Source: Ulva prolifera (Eukaryota; Chlorophyta; Ulvophyceae; Ulvales; Ulvaceae). Taken from it: DNA of 64,000 nucleotides. Of this stretch, positions 10,555-23,026 are shown piece after piece (positions within the stretch are counted from its first letter, which is position 1; each line of letters opens with the position of its first letter). A model generated the notes under the pieces. It made no database searches and was not told the origin of the DNA. It saw only the letters and a list, made by a program, of their open reading frames with translations. The stretch lies in NCBI GenBank assembly GCA_023078555.1, contig CM041198.1, forward strand, positions 10,483,874 to 10,547,873. Direction: 5' to 3'. Position numbers and translations under genes: made by a program.

Positions 10555-12796
10555 CACAAAGCAGAGAGGCGTGCGGGAAACTCTGATCGCAGCTGATGTA
10601 CAGGCTACCGGGGCTATGTGTGAGGCCGCTGTCGCAGGCAGCCAGGCAATCACAGCCTGGTCAGTCGGATGACAGGTAAGGTATGAAACCGGACACTTGG
10701 AGCAGAATTATGTGGAACACGAGTTTCGTTGTCAAGATGTGCGATTGAATCCAGTACGTGCCTTGCCACTTTTCGGTGCTTGGTTGGCACACGCGGCGGG
10801 TACAGATCTCACGGGAGCCAGTTGCGCAACGCAGCCGGGGGATAACATAGTCGAGGAGCAAGGTCGATATGTAGTAGTCAGAGCGGTGACTTACCCATGC
10901 GTGTCTGAAACATGCATGGCCTTGGTGAACACAGATCAAGCTTGATCAAAAGTACCACGGGCGGCGGTCCGAGGGCATCACGTCCAGCACAACAAAATTC
11001 TTGGAATAGCTGCACCATGTTCAGCCCGGTGTGGCGCAGGAAAGCACCCAGCCTGGGCGAATATGACCGGTTCATAGGATGGAGCCAAAGTATGACCCAT
11101 GCTCTCCCTTGCGTGCAGGGGTGGAGTGCGCCAGCCGGGACGTGCAACCTGGGCGCATGACCTGTGCGTATGACATAGGCGTCCATCTGGTTGCAGGGTT
11201 TCTGGGGAACATATGTTCAAGGGTGTGCTGGATTGCTGCAGAATTAGTCGCAACGCCGCTGCGCTGTTGGTGGGGCTGCCGGCATGCTGTGGTGTGCGGT
11301 CGTCTTTCTGATGCTGTTGCTGCCGGGTGTGCCCTGTTGGATGATGAATCAGTTTGTGGTATGTCCTCCCTGTGGGGTGCAGAGGCCGATGCCCTGGTGT
11401 GTGGCGTGATGCAGCATCCAATTACAATGCAAGGGCTGAGGCGGGCGTCACTTGCAGGCATCCAGCAGTAGTATGAGATGTGTGTCGGTGCTGGAGACGT
11501 CCCAGGCACAGGTTCACAAGCAATATGTCTGCGATAGGTCAGCGAACAACGGTCACGACCAGCAGCAGTCACTACCAGCATCAAACCGGCCTCCAGTCGG
11601 TCCCGCATCCCCTCAACAGCGACACTCGCCACAAGCCTATTCTACAACCGTGCGACTGTTTGGCACGTATGCCAGGAGCACCTGGCATGACCTCCGTGCA
11701 ACGCTGTGCCAATGCTATTCCAAACATCTGGGCACGCCGAAATTGAGTTGGGTGCCTCTGCCTCAAGCAGCAGCTACTTTGCTGTGAAGCCATGCCGGGC
11801 ACAATGCAATGCCAGCCAGCATCAGCCATCTCGAGTTTCTAAAATTTGTCAGCAGCTACCATGTGTCTGGCACACGCACTGGAGCTAGCTGTACCTCATG
11901 AAATCACAGGGTCCCCAGAGCTCGCAAGTAGCAGCCATGTCTGCACAGCATGGATGCGTGTACGATAGCGGGAACAAGTTTGAGGCGTGGACAGATGTGC
12001 CTATATCTGTCCGCAGCACCGCAAGTGGAAATTGCGATCGCAGGCAAACATCGGGGCCAAGGCGTTTCATGGATACAGAGTGCTCGCAAAATGCCGAATT
12101 TGCTGTTGGTTCCACTGTTGCAGGGTGATGGTCGTCGATTCCAGCTGGCTAAGACGCTCTGGGAACATGGTCTCAACTCATTGTGTAGTGGCCTTGGCAA
12201 CCCAGGCCTTGCCTGCCCCCTCAATACGTGTGCTACCTGGCGAGATGGTTGAGGGTCACCCACCGTGCTGTCAAAGTCTTTACACATGTAAACTGATCCA
12301 TCAATCCACGACAAAATCAACTGCGTTCGCTGCGATGTGGCAATTTGAACAACTGAGGCATGCACCCCGAAACCTCATTGGAGTTCATGCAATCCGTGAT
12401 GGTGACAGAAAACATAACATCGGCAGCCATTGCGTTGTTTGGTGCAAGTAGTAGAGTTGTACAGAACTTCCCGATCCCTGTATCGTGCAGATGTTCGTTT
12501 ACCTCGGTCTGCCTGCCAGTTGATGGTTGGCCTGGAAAACTGGCAGTGCCGCGAGCGTTGCAGCTACAGCATACCACACCTGTTCTCAGTTGACTACCTG
12601 AGCTGAAGTGTGATCTGGTGCAAGCTCTCTCACCTGGCTGGATGACAAGATTTGATGTGTGTCGAGGCGCACGCATGCGGGTCTCCCAGCCGATCCGTTG
12701 TGATGTATGAGGGTTCAAAGCGGGACATAACAAACGCGGGTGACCGCCACAAGGATCAAACATCTAAATCCGGAATATCGAGATTGCACATCCGCG
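10555..12796. other. Unresolved 2.2-kb region
   Basis: Upstream flank of AP-4 sigma. Open stretches occur on both strands, for example minus 11186-10896, which ends at a strong donor GGTAAGTC, and minus 12728-12634, which begins MSRFEP and ends at a donor CAGGTGAG. I could not join these into one frame-consistent gene with introns of normal size and recognised no protein. It may contain one or two small multi-exon genes, but none can be supported from the sequence alone. Confidence 0.4.
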
Positions 12797-12876
12797 ATGT
12801 GCTGCTTTCTGTCGTCGTCTCGCGTAACAGAGCCTGACGGCGGCAAGCCTGCTTCCAGGATCTCACGTGAAAAGAG

Positions 12877-13227
12877 GTGAGTGTGCATCTTCTTCAGTTC
12901 TGCTTTTGATCGGGGTATATGCCAGTTTTAGTCCTCGTACGTGGAAAACTGACAATTGATTGCGATGCACCAAAACTGGCACAGGTTTTGGTTGCGGCGA
13001 AAGCCGTGCTTCCAGCACCGAGTTCCCATGTATTTGTTGCGTTCAATAACTGTTGTTTGTTACCTTTGAAGCATGTATTGCTGATGATCTGGTGATTGCT
13101 GCCCACGACAAATGTTTTTGCCTTGCACCACTTGATGCATTTCTGAAGCGAGAGTGGCCAGACATTTGTTAAGCATGACTGAGTTTTGCGGGGGCTTACT
13201 GCTGACGTCACGATGGCTCATTTGCAG
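12877..13227 (+). other. Probable 5' UTR intron of the 546-residue gene
   Basis: Donor AAAAGAGGTGAGTG at 12871-12884 and acceptor TTTGCAG just before ATGGAAGAG at 13228 would place the start codon at the very beginning of an exon. Alternatively transcription starts inside this interval. It contains the palindrome TGACGTCA at 13203-13210. Confidence 0.4.
13203..13210. promoter_or_regulatory. TGACGTCA palindrome (CRE-like)
   Basis: A perfect 8-bp palindrome matching the bZIP site known as CRE, 18 bp upstream of the chosen start codon. It would be relevant only if transcription begins near here rather than upstream of the putative intron. An 8-bp match by chance is possible. Confidence 0.25.
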
Positions 13228-15445
13228 ATGGAAGAGAACAATGGGCACTCGCATCTGCCTCAATACGACGAGCTTGGCCACTGCAAGGCAGACATGCATC
13301 CCGAGCCCGCAGAGGTGGATGGAATTGATGACATAGGCCACTTGCAGCTCTCACACACGGTACGATGATTGGCAGATTGACGCAGTTGATGCTGCCGGCC
13401 ATGCCTGTCCGGTCGGACGTTTGACAGATGGAAGTAAATACTGTTGCAGACCGAAGTTGAGGAACTGCGTAAACAAGTCATCGCCCTGCAACAAGATATG
13501 TTAGCTGTGCGACATGAGATGGCTCAGCTGAGGGCATCTGTGGCCCAAGCACAGCGATCTAATGCAAGCATTGCCGGGGTATGCTACTCCCAGTCAGTGC
13601 TCTGTTCCTGTCTGGCACATTGTGCAGGCGGAGTCCGCCTGCACTGACGCTTTCCGTATCTTTCATGTCGTCCATATGTCTTGACGTGTGGAAAGTCCGG
13701 GTTGACACAGCACAGTGATGCATGTTTGTTTGCCAGACTTGTTTCACCCGTTCCGAACATGTGCTTACAGGACGGCAGACGTCCAGTTAATCTCATGGAT
13801 GGCCTCAGCATGAGCCAAGGGGTTGGGCAGATGCCAGAGATGACCTCGACTCCACAACCGTCTGGCATTCCAGAACCCATCGAACATGGTGGCGGTTCCC
13901 TCACCATGCCCGCTGGTGTGATCAGCCATGCAGATGTGGCCCATTACGCCGATGGTCAGTATCTTCAAAACCCAAGGCAATTTGATGGTCTTATTACATT
14001 GGGACATGCTGCCGAGCATGCAGCATCTGGAAGCATGCAGAAGACAGGAAATGTAGTCGCAGTGCAGCCAAAAAAGAGACAGCACTCTGAATCATTACAG
14101 CTGGACTTGGATGAGGACCAAGTGCTGGCAGAGCTGAAGGCGAGAGGAATTATCAACGAGAACCCTGCTGATGACCCAAAAGTCTTCCGGGGTGGTCGGC
14201 CCCCTTTGGGCATGGGCCCATATAAGCGTGTCAAGGAGCTGTACGATAAGCGTATGATCACCATGGACGATTGGCGTGTTTATTATGCAGATAAGTGCCG
14301 GGAATGTGGCTACGAAGGTGCTTTTCGCAAGGACCTCAGGCCGCGCCTAAATCACCGTACGTGCTGCTGCCCCAAGCTTGTGTTGGCTGTTGCTTTTTTT
14401 TTTTGCCTGCCCTAATTGAGTACATCAATTTTGGCGGCCTGGGTGCATCATGGCGCCCTCTGCTCTTAAAGTTTGGTTTCGTTTCGGCGGATAGCTATGA
14501 AACACAATGCATACGCCCATGTGTTCTGGTGCACATGGTTAGGATTGATGCACAGCTTTTTTGGCACACCTGTTGTCAAAGCCCCTTGAAAGTAGCAATA
14601 ACTCGCTCATTCCAGCATCTGCTTTGCATGATTCCAACATCTGCTTTGCAGCGAAGCCCAGGAAGACGAAGCACACACAGAGTTCCTCCACATACTCAGA
14701 AATCCCGCCGACCATTCTATCTAGAATGAAATTTCCTCCTGATAGCCCAAATCAGCAGTATGAGGCCGAGGTCCGAATTGTTAAGACATTGTGCAAGGAG
14801 TTGCAGTATGCTCCCAACACCTCGGACCATCTCAAATTCCTATGGGATCGTACGCTTACCGATGATGATAACATGGAAGCACTGCGGAAGTACCTGGTGA
14901 TGCATCGTCCAATGAAAATGAGGCGTGGGAAGAAGCCAGATGGGATTGGAATTTTCCCTGTAGTTTTTGATCTTTGGTCATTGTCACTGATTGAGTCGAG
15001 CCAATTCAAGCGCATAAGTAAGTATGCTGGTATACAGTTTGCCGCCCCTCTACAGCCTCAGCAACAACCCCCCCCGCCAGCAGATGTGATGGAAGCGTCA
15101 CCTAGCGTGGGCATGCTACCACAGCCACAAGATGTACACGGCCATGGGCAAGACGAACCGGACATGGTCCCTCCACCTGACCACCACCTTGCAGACATGT
15201 CGCGTATGCTAGAACGGGGACTAGATCCTGAAGATAGTGGAGACATGCCAATATCTGCCGAGCCAGACCTTGGTCCGCATGGGGTCCCACACCAAACGGA
15301 GGATCTGTCGCATGGGGTGCCACATCCTTCTGACATGGATGCGGTGGGTCATGGGGCGGCTCTGCAACCGCCACCTGATCCCGGTGCCGATGCAACTGCA
15401 TCTACCATGGCACATGTGCAGGAGGCAACATTACGTGGCATTTGA
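13228..15445 (+). CDS. Unknown protein, 546 residues, coiled coil plus basic domain
   Basis: Exons 13228-13359, 13450-13578, 13771-14356 and 14652-15445 join in phase (0, 0 and 1) by GT-AG introns of 90, 192 and 295 bp. Exon 2 encodes a heptad-like helix (VEELRKQVIALQQDMLAV). Exon 3 has an acidic helix (LDLDEDQVLAELKARGI) followed by a compact segment with RGGRPPLGMGPYKRVKELYD and a Cys pair CREC. Exon 4 holds a conserved-looking block (VRIVKTLCKELQ, LKFLWDRTL, MKMRRGKKPDGIGIFPVV) and ends in a Pro/His/Met-rich disordered tail with QQQPPPP. Start chosen at the ATG directly after the acceptor TTTGCAG; ATG at 13213 would add five residues. The coil suggests oligomerisation and the basic blocks possible nucleic-acid binding, but no family is recognised. 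Real coding is supported by phase-consistent splicing. Confidence 0.65.
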
Positions 15446-15927
15446 CACACCATCACCTTGTGAATGCGTGTGTCTAGAATTGTTCATGCAGGGGTCCATT
15501 GAATATGCATTTTAGGTGCTGATGAGATGTGTCATGCTAGTTCAATTGCCCACCATAATTCCAGCATTCTGGCGTGTGCTGCCATGTAGCATACCGATGT
15601 GTACTTTTGTGTTCGCTTTGCATGTTCCATGCTTGGCGTACCTGTTTCTTTGTACAAATACTATTCGGACTGTCTGTTTCTGAGACCACTGCTGTAACCT
15701 CGGTGCAGTATTAGCTGACACATGCTATGGTCATCAGCAATTTCCACATGCGGTAAATGGTAAATGCAAGTATGCTTCGGTGCTGCTTTGCATTGAAATC
15801 CAAGTGGCGTCTGAATTGCAGGCACTGGCGGCACAGCAATGACGATTAGATTGAACGCAGATGACAATACTACACCCTCATGCTACATTTGGAGCGGCCC
15901 CTGCGATGTAGAAATGATTAGCTTCTC
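15446..15927. other. Intergenic, convergent gene ends
   Basis: Between the stop of the 546-residue gene (plus) and the stop of the tentative 116-residue gene (minus). A minus-strand open stretch near 15867-15661 shows no recognisable protein. Confidence 0.5.
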
Positions 15928-16685
15928 CTAGCCACTGAGGCGCGTCTCAAGCTCCACCAGTTTCGTGCTGTGCTCGGGTAGATTCGGCAGCCACGTACAG
16001 CGATGGCATTGACTTTACATCACTGCTAACATCACCTAGTACTTTCAATAACACCAACCTGCGCTAATGTGAAAGCCGGCAACATGTGGGAACGTTGTCC
16101 GACAAGCTGTCCAACCAGGTTAACCAGTGCGAGCAGCCCCTTCCCGCGATACTGCGACTCTTTTGCTGACCACGTTGGGTACAATGCGCCTTGAAGCTGA
16201 TCGTGTGCGTAGGTTTGGGCAATTGTTAGCACAACCCTCACCATGACCCGATATCGTGTCGCGCGTGAAAGAGAAAGACATCTCACCTGGCGAATGGCAC
16301 AATTGGCAATGCGAGAATGTGATGCCGCATCAGCGATCCGAGAGCTCACGAAGTCGCATTGATCATCAGAGGACGGTGCAAGAATTACACCTGAGATCCT
16401 TCGAGATGGCTCTAGATCTCAGGATCGGAAAACCGACGTGCAAAATCATTTGTTTGTTTCGAACTGCTCAGTGGTCAAGAATCAACCCGCAGCGTCGAGT
16501 CCTCCCGCTCCTCTCACTAATATCTCTGAGATACTATAACATCATTTTACAAAGCGCCAACACTCTTTCACGGCCGTCGACCGATTGAGGTCCACATGGA
16601 GGTCCGTGACAAACAATACACCTTGATGCAAAAGCAATCTTGAGAGCCAGAATGAGTACAGCATGTACTTCGCAAGTGCTGTCAT
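15928..16685 (-). CDS. Tentative small gene, 116 residues, unknown
   Basis: Four minus-strand exons, 16685-16622, 16390-16287, 16196-16059 and 15972-15928, join in frame (phases 1, 0, 0) through GT-AG introns of 231, 90 and 86 bp, sizes like those of the confirmed genes. The product begins with a hydrophobic helix (MTALAKYMLYSFWLSRLL), has a middle region with SRIADAASHSRIANC, then GLLALVNLVGQLVG, and ends with an amphipathic helix (STKLVELETRLSG). No family recognised. The acceptor of the last exon (CCCGAG) is weak and the start codon is a guess, so the model could be wrong at either end. Confidence 0.38.
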
Positions 16686-17272
16686 ACTGCGAGGCTGATT
16701 GCCGGTACACAAGGACTACCTTATTTCTGCATTCTAGACCTTTTACACCAGTGCAATTTTTTCACCACTGTGGGATTGGTCAGCTGGCGGACTGCCAGTG
16801 AACAAGTTTTTTCTCCAGCCTGCACTTGATGAGTGGTGAAGGCTGCAGGCAAGGCTGAGACAATCAGATTCCCCTCCAGTCAGCCTGGTGTGCCACGAAA
16901 GCACGCTCTCAAACCCCGGGGTTAGAGCGCCTGGCCGCAATCATCGTGACGGTGGTCACCAAACCTGCCGCATACAACTCATGTCGCTTCTGCTCAGATC
17001 TCTGACAGCACAGGGGCCCACATGCAGCACTGCAGCACTCTCCACCTTCGACACAGCCGAACTGACCACCTTGTCCCTGTAGATGGGTTATTGCACACAC
17101 GTAGTACCTGCCGGAGTGGGCCCGCGTAGAATCTGTAGCCCTTCCCACCACATGCTGAATAGCATGCAGCCTCTGCCTGAGGGCATATCTGCATACGCCA
17201 GCCGTTTGTAATCCCTACCTCTTTGACAGCTCTGTTGATGGGATTGTTTGTTTGCATGAGGGTTGCAACTGA
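16686..17272. other. Intergenic, no gene recognised
   Basis: Short open frames on both strands, none protein-like over more than about 30 codons. Lies between the tentative minus-strand gene and the retroelement fragment. Confidence 0.5.
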
Positions 17273-17896
17273 CAACCTGCGGCCCCACCGCCGCCGCCGG
17301 CCGCGCGCACGGCTGCAGCGCCACCACCAACGTCTGCTCAGGCCGCCGATGCCGGTGCTGGACACAGTGCCCATGTGGGGCGACCCGCGCCGGACGCCGC
17401 GCAGGCTGCGGCGGCGGCGGCGGCGGCGGTGCAAGATGGCCAGGGTATGGCAGGGCCTGGGGTGCAGGCCGCTGCCGCGCGGGCGGAGGGGCTGGAGGAA
17501 GTGCTCAGGACGTTGGCCCGAGAGAATGTGGGGGACATCATGTTTATGCCGCCAGATTACCCTTTGTGCATAGGGGATGTGTCGATTGTGAACCCCTGTG
17601 CTGATACCTATTGAGGCCGGGCGGCTCGGGAGGACGGGGGTGCTGCGGTGGTGTGGGACGTACAGAGCCGCAATGCTCATCGTTTGTACGACCCTGATGC
17701 ATATAGTTTTGGGCCGTTGTCGCATGAAACGCATGGCAGGTTGGGGCGGCCTGCTATGGCACATTTGAATCGGCTGGTGGAGGCTGCGTCTCGGTGTGGT
17801 GTGGTGGACCATGGTGTGTTTGTGACGAATGCTTTGCGCCGGTTGAGTGTGGCGCTGCGCAAACGGAATGCTTGTGTGCTCTGTGTAGTGCTTTAA
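17273..17896 (+). pseudogene. Non-LTR retrotransposon fragment, C-terminal region
   Basis: One frame runs from an Ala/Pro-rich linker (GCG repeat at 17405-17428 encoding polyalanine) through LARENVGDIMFMPPDYPL, DVSIVNPCADTY, a TGA at 17612-17614, then PLSHETHGRLGRPAMAHLN, VFVTNALRRLSVALRK and a TAA. The spaced motifs PD, DVSxVxP, PLSxETxGRLG, PAM and LSVAL are typical of the C-terminal, possibly restriction-like endonuclease, end of retroelement polyproteins from algae and fungi. RT itself is absent, as expected for a 5'-truncated insertion. The in-frame TGA kills it. Family assignment rests on remembered motif order, not on a search. Confidence 0.55.
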
Positions 17897-18143
17897 TCTT
17901 TGGGTGGAATTGCCGGCAGGGCTGTGGAACAAGCTTGTTCCCGGCCTAGTGCCGTGGATAAGTGAGTGGGTTTGCGAGTGGCTTCCGAGAATCGGCTTCA
18001 TGCCCGGCCTCTGTCCTTTGTAAATATATTCATGTTGTTCTTGGTGGACCTGTGTGAGCGCTTCAGGGCGATGCTAGCAGGCCACACTGGATAGTTCTGT
18101 ATACACGGAGCGCACTAAAGGAATCCTGTGCAACATGGCCTGA

Positions 18144-18752
18144 ATGGTGTCACACCTCATGGTCCCTGTGCTGGTGCGTTCGGTAGGCAAGACCGTCCCT
18201 TGCCCATACGAGTATGCCGGAGGTGTGCGTACGTGGCTTGCAGCTGGTGTGGTCATTGGCATGAACACGAGAAATATGCGCCCGCCCGTGCTGTGGACAA
18301 TTGCAAGCACCGTGTGCTGCATTGGTACATCCAGTTTGCAAGGGATCTGCCCACTCCTCTGGCGCTGTAGGATAGGGTGTTGTCTTTGTTGTATAGTGTT
18401 CATCCAGGACATCTAGAAGTGATGCAAGCACTTGGGCTTTCTGATGTTGATGGTGCTACCTGCATCAATTTCGTCGTCAGTGCAGGGCGACTGTCGGCTT
18501 CAATGTGCATGTCAGAAATCGATTCGATACATTGCAATGCATGCCCCAAGGCTCCCATACACGTTCCCATGTTCATTGGCAATATGCCTGCCCAGATACC
18601 GTGAGCCTGTACCATCTGATGTATCTGAGGAGGCCAGCGCGTGCCATGTGATTATTCCCATGCACGGCCCATTCAGTCAGGGCTGTGACGCAGCCTGTTA
18701 TGACCCAACAGCACCCCAACAGCCACGTTATGTATGCATGCGAAAGTTTTGA
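18144..18752 (+). CDS. Tentative small membrane protein, 149 residues
   Basis: Exons 18144-18324, 18408-18600 and 18677-18752 join in frame (phases 1 and 2) by GT-AG introns of 83 and 76 bp. The donors are TTGGTACAT and ACCGTGAGC; the acceptors are TTCATCCAG and CATTCAG. The product has two short hydrophobic segments (TWLAAGVVIGM and VLWTIASTVCCIG) and a cysteine-rich C-terminal part (HCNACPK, GCDAACYDP). No family is recognised. It lies 286 bp upstream of Rab6 on the same strand. Phase-consistent splicing with normal intron sizes supports it, but no conserved motif confirms it. Confidence 0.4.
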
Positions 18753-19038
18753 GAACATGACTGCCTAACCACCCTGCCGCGGCACGCCACCCGTTCTGCT
18801 GCTGCGAAACAGCCACGCTGCGTTCTCGGCTGCGACTGACGATGGCTTGTGGTTGCCGGCCGCGCGGATAGATGTGATCGGACCAAAACTCGGTGCTCAT
18901 TGGAGACGCTTGATTTTCTTTACGCCTCCCTGAACAGAAGTGAGCCTGAAACAGTGTTGATTTTGCCTTGTTTGCAATAAAAACTCCTTTCAGCGCAACG
19001 GGATATCGCGCACTGCGTTCGGTGCTCCATTGACCGCT

Positions 19039-20134
<1,096 letters not shown>

Positions 20135-20349
20135 GCGCTTCATGTTTTGTTGACTGCCGAAACAAGCACCTCGATATTCGACTGCTGATTTTTTAATGGC
20201 TATGAGGCAAATTAAATTCAGTAACAACGTTCTACATTGACGAAAACTATACCGGGCCGATCGGTGTTATGGCTGTGGAATCACAACCAACCATTCATCA
20301 GATCAGAGGGCCCTCAACAGACAAGCACTAAATGGTTACTACTCCGGCC

Positions 20350-21794
20350 CTATCGACTAGCAGTATGATCTGAGTCGTGCTGGAACAAAACTTGTTGCTG
20401 CAACAAATCTCTCTCAGCCGTGATCTGCTGCAGCTTCTGCTTCAGTTGTGACACGTCTGTAGCAGTGCTTTGTGACTCGAATTTAGCCTCGGCACAGGCG
20501 CTGGCAAGCTGCACAGGAAAATTCGCTCAAAGTTAGTGGCTAATGCCGATCATTACTGGCTGATACATAATCCCAAAAGGTCCAAGCACATGGTGGGTGT
20601 TGTCGGGACAATACCTGCTCATTTTCATTCTGCAGAGAGTTGACCAGCCCATACAGCCGGCTCACCAACTCAGAAAGATCAGAGGTTGTCAAGGTGTTAA
20701 TATTGAGTGATACACCACCTTCAGCCGACATCTCGAACATCTGTCCCCCGTCCGCCTGGGTGTCGTGTTCAGTCATTTCTAAAACTGCAGCAGCCTGTCG
20801 CACATGGCCCTCGCTGGCCGACGAACAATCAGAGTCTTGATGCGCGCTCTCTACTGGAGTTTGTTCGGCTTTTTCTGGCTGTGAGCCTGCAGCTCCACAA
20901 CTGAATTCCAGTTCGGCTCCCTGGTGCATGCCAGGAATTGCAGATGCCATTACACTGGAAGACGTGCTGTGTGGAGAGGCAGGCAGGTCGGGCCTCCGAT
21001 TGCGTCCTCCTCGTGTGCCTCTTTTGGTTCGCTTCCATTGATGCAAGATGGTCCCTGTAAACCAAGCGCATCCTTGCTTTGATACCTGCAAAAGAAGAAG
21101 GGGAGCAACGATACGAAGTGCATTAGTTGCAGACATGTGAGGGTGATAATCTCAGGATACTAGTCACAACAGGGGTGCCACCTGAACGTAATATTCACAG
21201 GGTCACAATGCAGCAGCACAACTGTGACTAAACGACCAATGCAGTGGCGTTGCCATGAAAGGAGGCGCAACTGGGAGAACTACCTTTGCGATCAACCCAC
21301 GCCATTGTCGCGGCGTTCAGCTGGATCTTCATGTCTCCAGGCTTTGGCATGTACTGCGTTTCCGTCCTAGCCGGGGGAGTGCGGCAGGCATCACGTCGTT
21401 GGTCCTGTATCACATTCTGAACATCGCCAGGACTTCAAAGCAGACTTCTCGATCGAACGCGATACATTCCCAAGACTCGTGCATATCCCAACCGTCGCCC
21501 ACGCAGGTGTGCAGCCGGTACATAAGCGTCAGCACCTACCCCGGTATGAGATTGCCCCGACTTTGAATAACGAGGAGTCAATGGCGCATCACAAGAATGG
21601 CCAACACCCCCTCTCTGTCCGCCTCTTCCGAAGAGGTGCTGCTGAATAGAGCGCTGCATTTCGCTTGATCCTGGAAGCCCCTCAGCACGCATACGCATTT
21701 TTTCAACACGAGTTTGCGAATGCGGCTTAGATGGCTGATGGTGAAGCATCGATCGCGTTGGAGGCGTAGGTGGAGCGCTCAAACACGATTCCAT
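20350..21794 (-). CDS. Unknown protein, 328 residues, C-terminal coiled coil
   Basis: Minus-strand exons 21794-21540, 21416-21284, 21054-20615 and 20508-20350 join in phases 0, 1 and 0 by GT-AG introns of 123, 229 and 106 bp. The N-terminal part is basic and disordered (SAPPTPPTRSMLHH), the middle has MKIQLNAATMAWVDRKG followed by a very basic patch (QWKRTKRGTRGGRNRRPD), then a Ser/Glu-rich stretch. The C terminus is a helix running across the last intron (LSELVSRLYGLVNSLQNENE, then SQLKQKLQQITAERDLLQQQ), a likely coiled coil. The stop is TAG. In exon 3 the acceptor TTTACAG was preferred over an earlier one because only it keeps the frame. No family recognised; the basic patch plus coil would suit a nuclear or scaffold protein. 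Confidence 0.62.
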
Positions 21795-21803
21795 TATAAA
21801 CAA

Positions 21804-22920
21804 GCGGCACGTGTTATCACGATGAAGTCGTATCTTCGGAGCTGTTCAGAGTTGTAAGTGTCGCTTTACACGTCCTTTTGCCATCGCAGAAGGGAGAAAG
21901 GCACCCATTGCAGTGCACCACGTCGAAGCGCAAGTGCAATGATTGCCACCATTGTCTGTATTCCCTACAATATCGTATTAGCCTGAACACCGATGTCACC
22001 AAATTTCGGATAAGGATAGGCTTTCTTGTCGGTGGAATAACCGACGCAGAAACAGCTGGGAACAAGTCCGCATGGGAACCTTCCGCAGCCTTCCGAGAAG
22101 ACACTCGCCGTACTGATGGCTTTACGTCTTGCGATCATCAAGTTCGATGCATTTACGAATTTTCAAGACATGCCATCTACACCACAGACAAGATGTCAAG
22201 CCAGTGGCTCGTTTGGGGAAGCTGACCAACTCGAGAAATTCATGGGCAGATTCGTATAGTGCATCTCACGCGATGTGTACCCACGACAAACAAGGGCGTT
22301 CGACGGCTCAAACAGTGAAAGATATCTTTGGTCAAACTACCATCCCTCCACGTCAGTCACCGCCCCAGCCGGGTCCGAGATGACAACTACAAAAGCACTT
22401 CCATGCCCCGGCCGTACTGAAGCAACTCTGCTTCGTCCCGCGTCCTGTTCGTCAAGATACAGATGCTGCATAGGTCTTTGTTCCATGCTGCCGGACGGCA
22501 TGCTGATTGCGTCAGAGAATCGCATGATGGCCAGACCTCTGTGCGTGGCCGTGGCCACGTGGGTAGAGCTGTAAATTGTATTTTTACCCCATTTTATCAA
22601 GTTGACAAGCTATATTACTTGACTATTTTCAGGTTAAATCACATGAGAGGCGGTAAACGGGCCAATTCACTTTTTTTTTTGCTTGACCGTATTTTCATTC
22701 TGACAGCTGCATTGAGATGAATTTGAACGACCTTATCAGACCCAGAACACTGGCAAAGCACGTCAACCATAAATCGTTTCGCAGCACAAGTAGTCTTGGC
22801 TCCTGATACTAATACCTTTGCCGCTGTGCGCTTGCACATGCTGTAAGAAATAGACTTTCAAACAGTGTCTTGCTCACGGAATGCACCTCTCAATGCTTTG
22901 GAAATCTGCAAGTGCTAGCC
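21804..22920. other. Unresolved 1.1-kb region
   Basis: Open stretches occur on the minus strand (22104-21817 and 22600-22337) and the plus strand (21878-22225). The minus-strand stretch at 22574-22337 has protein-like composition and could be a last exon, but no partner exons or family could be established. Confidence 0.4.
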
Positions 22921-23026
22921 ATGTCACGAGGTAAGCGGCATGCAGAATCTCTGAAGGAGACTGAAATTCTTGACCAAGAAGTCTTGAATCTCCGAAGGAA
23001 ACTGAAAGTCTTGACGAGAGGAGTCG
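22921..23026 (+). other. Coil-like open stretch cut by element C1
   Basis: From ATG at 22921 the plus strand encodes about 35 residues of helical, charged composition (SLKETEILDQEVLNLRRKLK) and runs directly into the LTR of C1 at 23027. Either a host exon was interrupted or this is chance. The far flank of C1 is lost, so the other half cannot be found here. Confidence 0.25.

Noticed and set aside
11885..12728. Possible minus-strand multi-exon gene starting MSRFEP
   Set aside because: The exons could be joined in frame only with introns of 25-45 bp, far below the 76-295 bp of the supported genes, and no motif was recognised.
12797..12876. Coding start MCCFLSSSR upstream of the 546-residue gene
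   Set aside because: Splicing it to 13228 gives the wrong frame and a quick stop, so the segment is more likely 5' UTR.
20829..21071. Alternative reading of exon 3 (RLVYRDHLASMEANQ) in the 328-residue gene
   Set aside because: It uses an earlier acceptor and ends in a stop; only the TTTACAG acceptor keeps the frame into the coiled coil.
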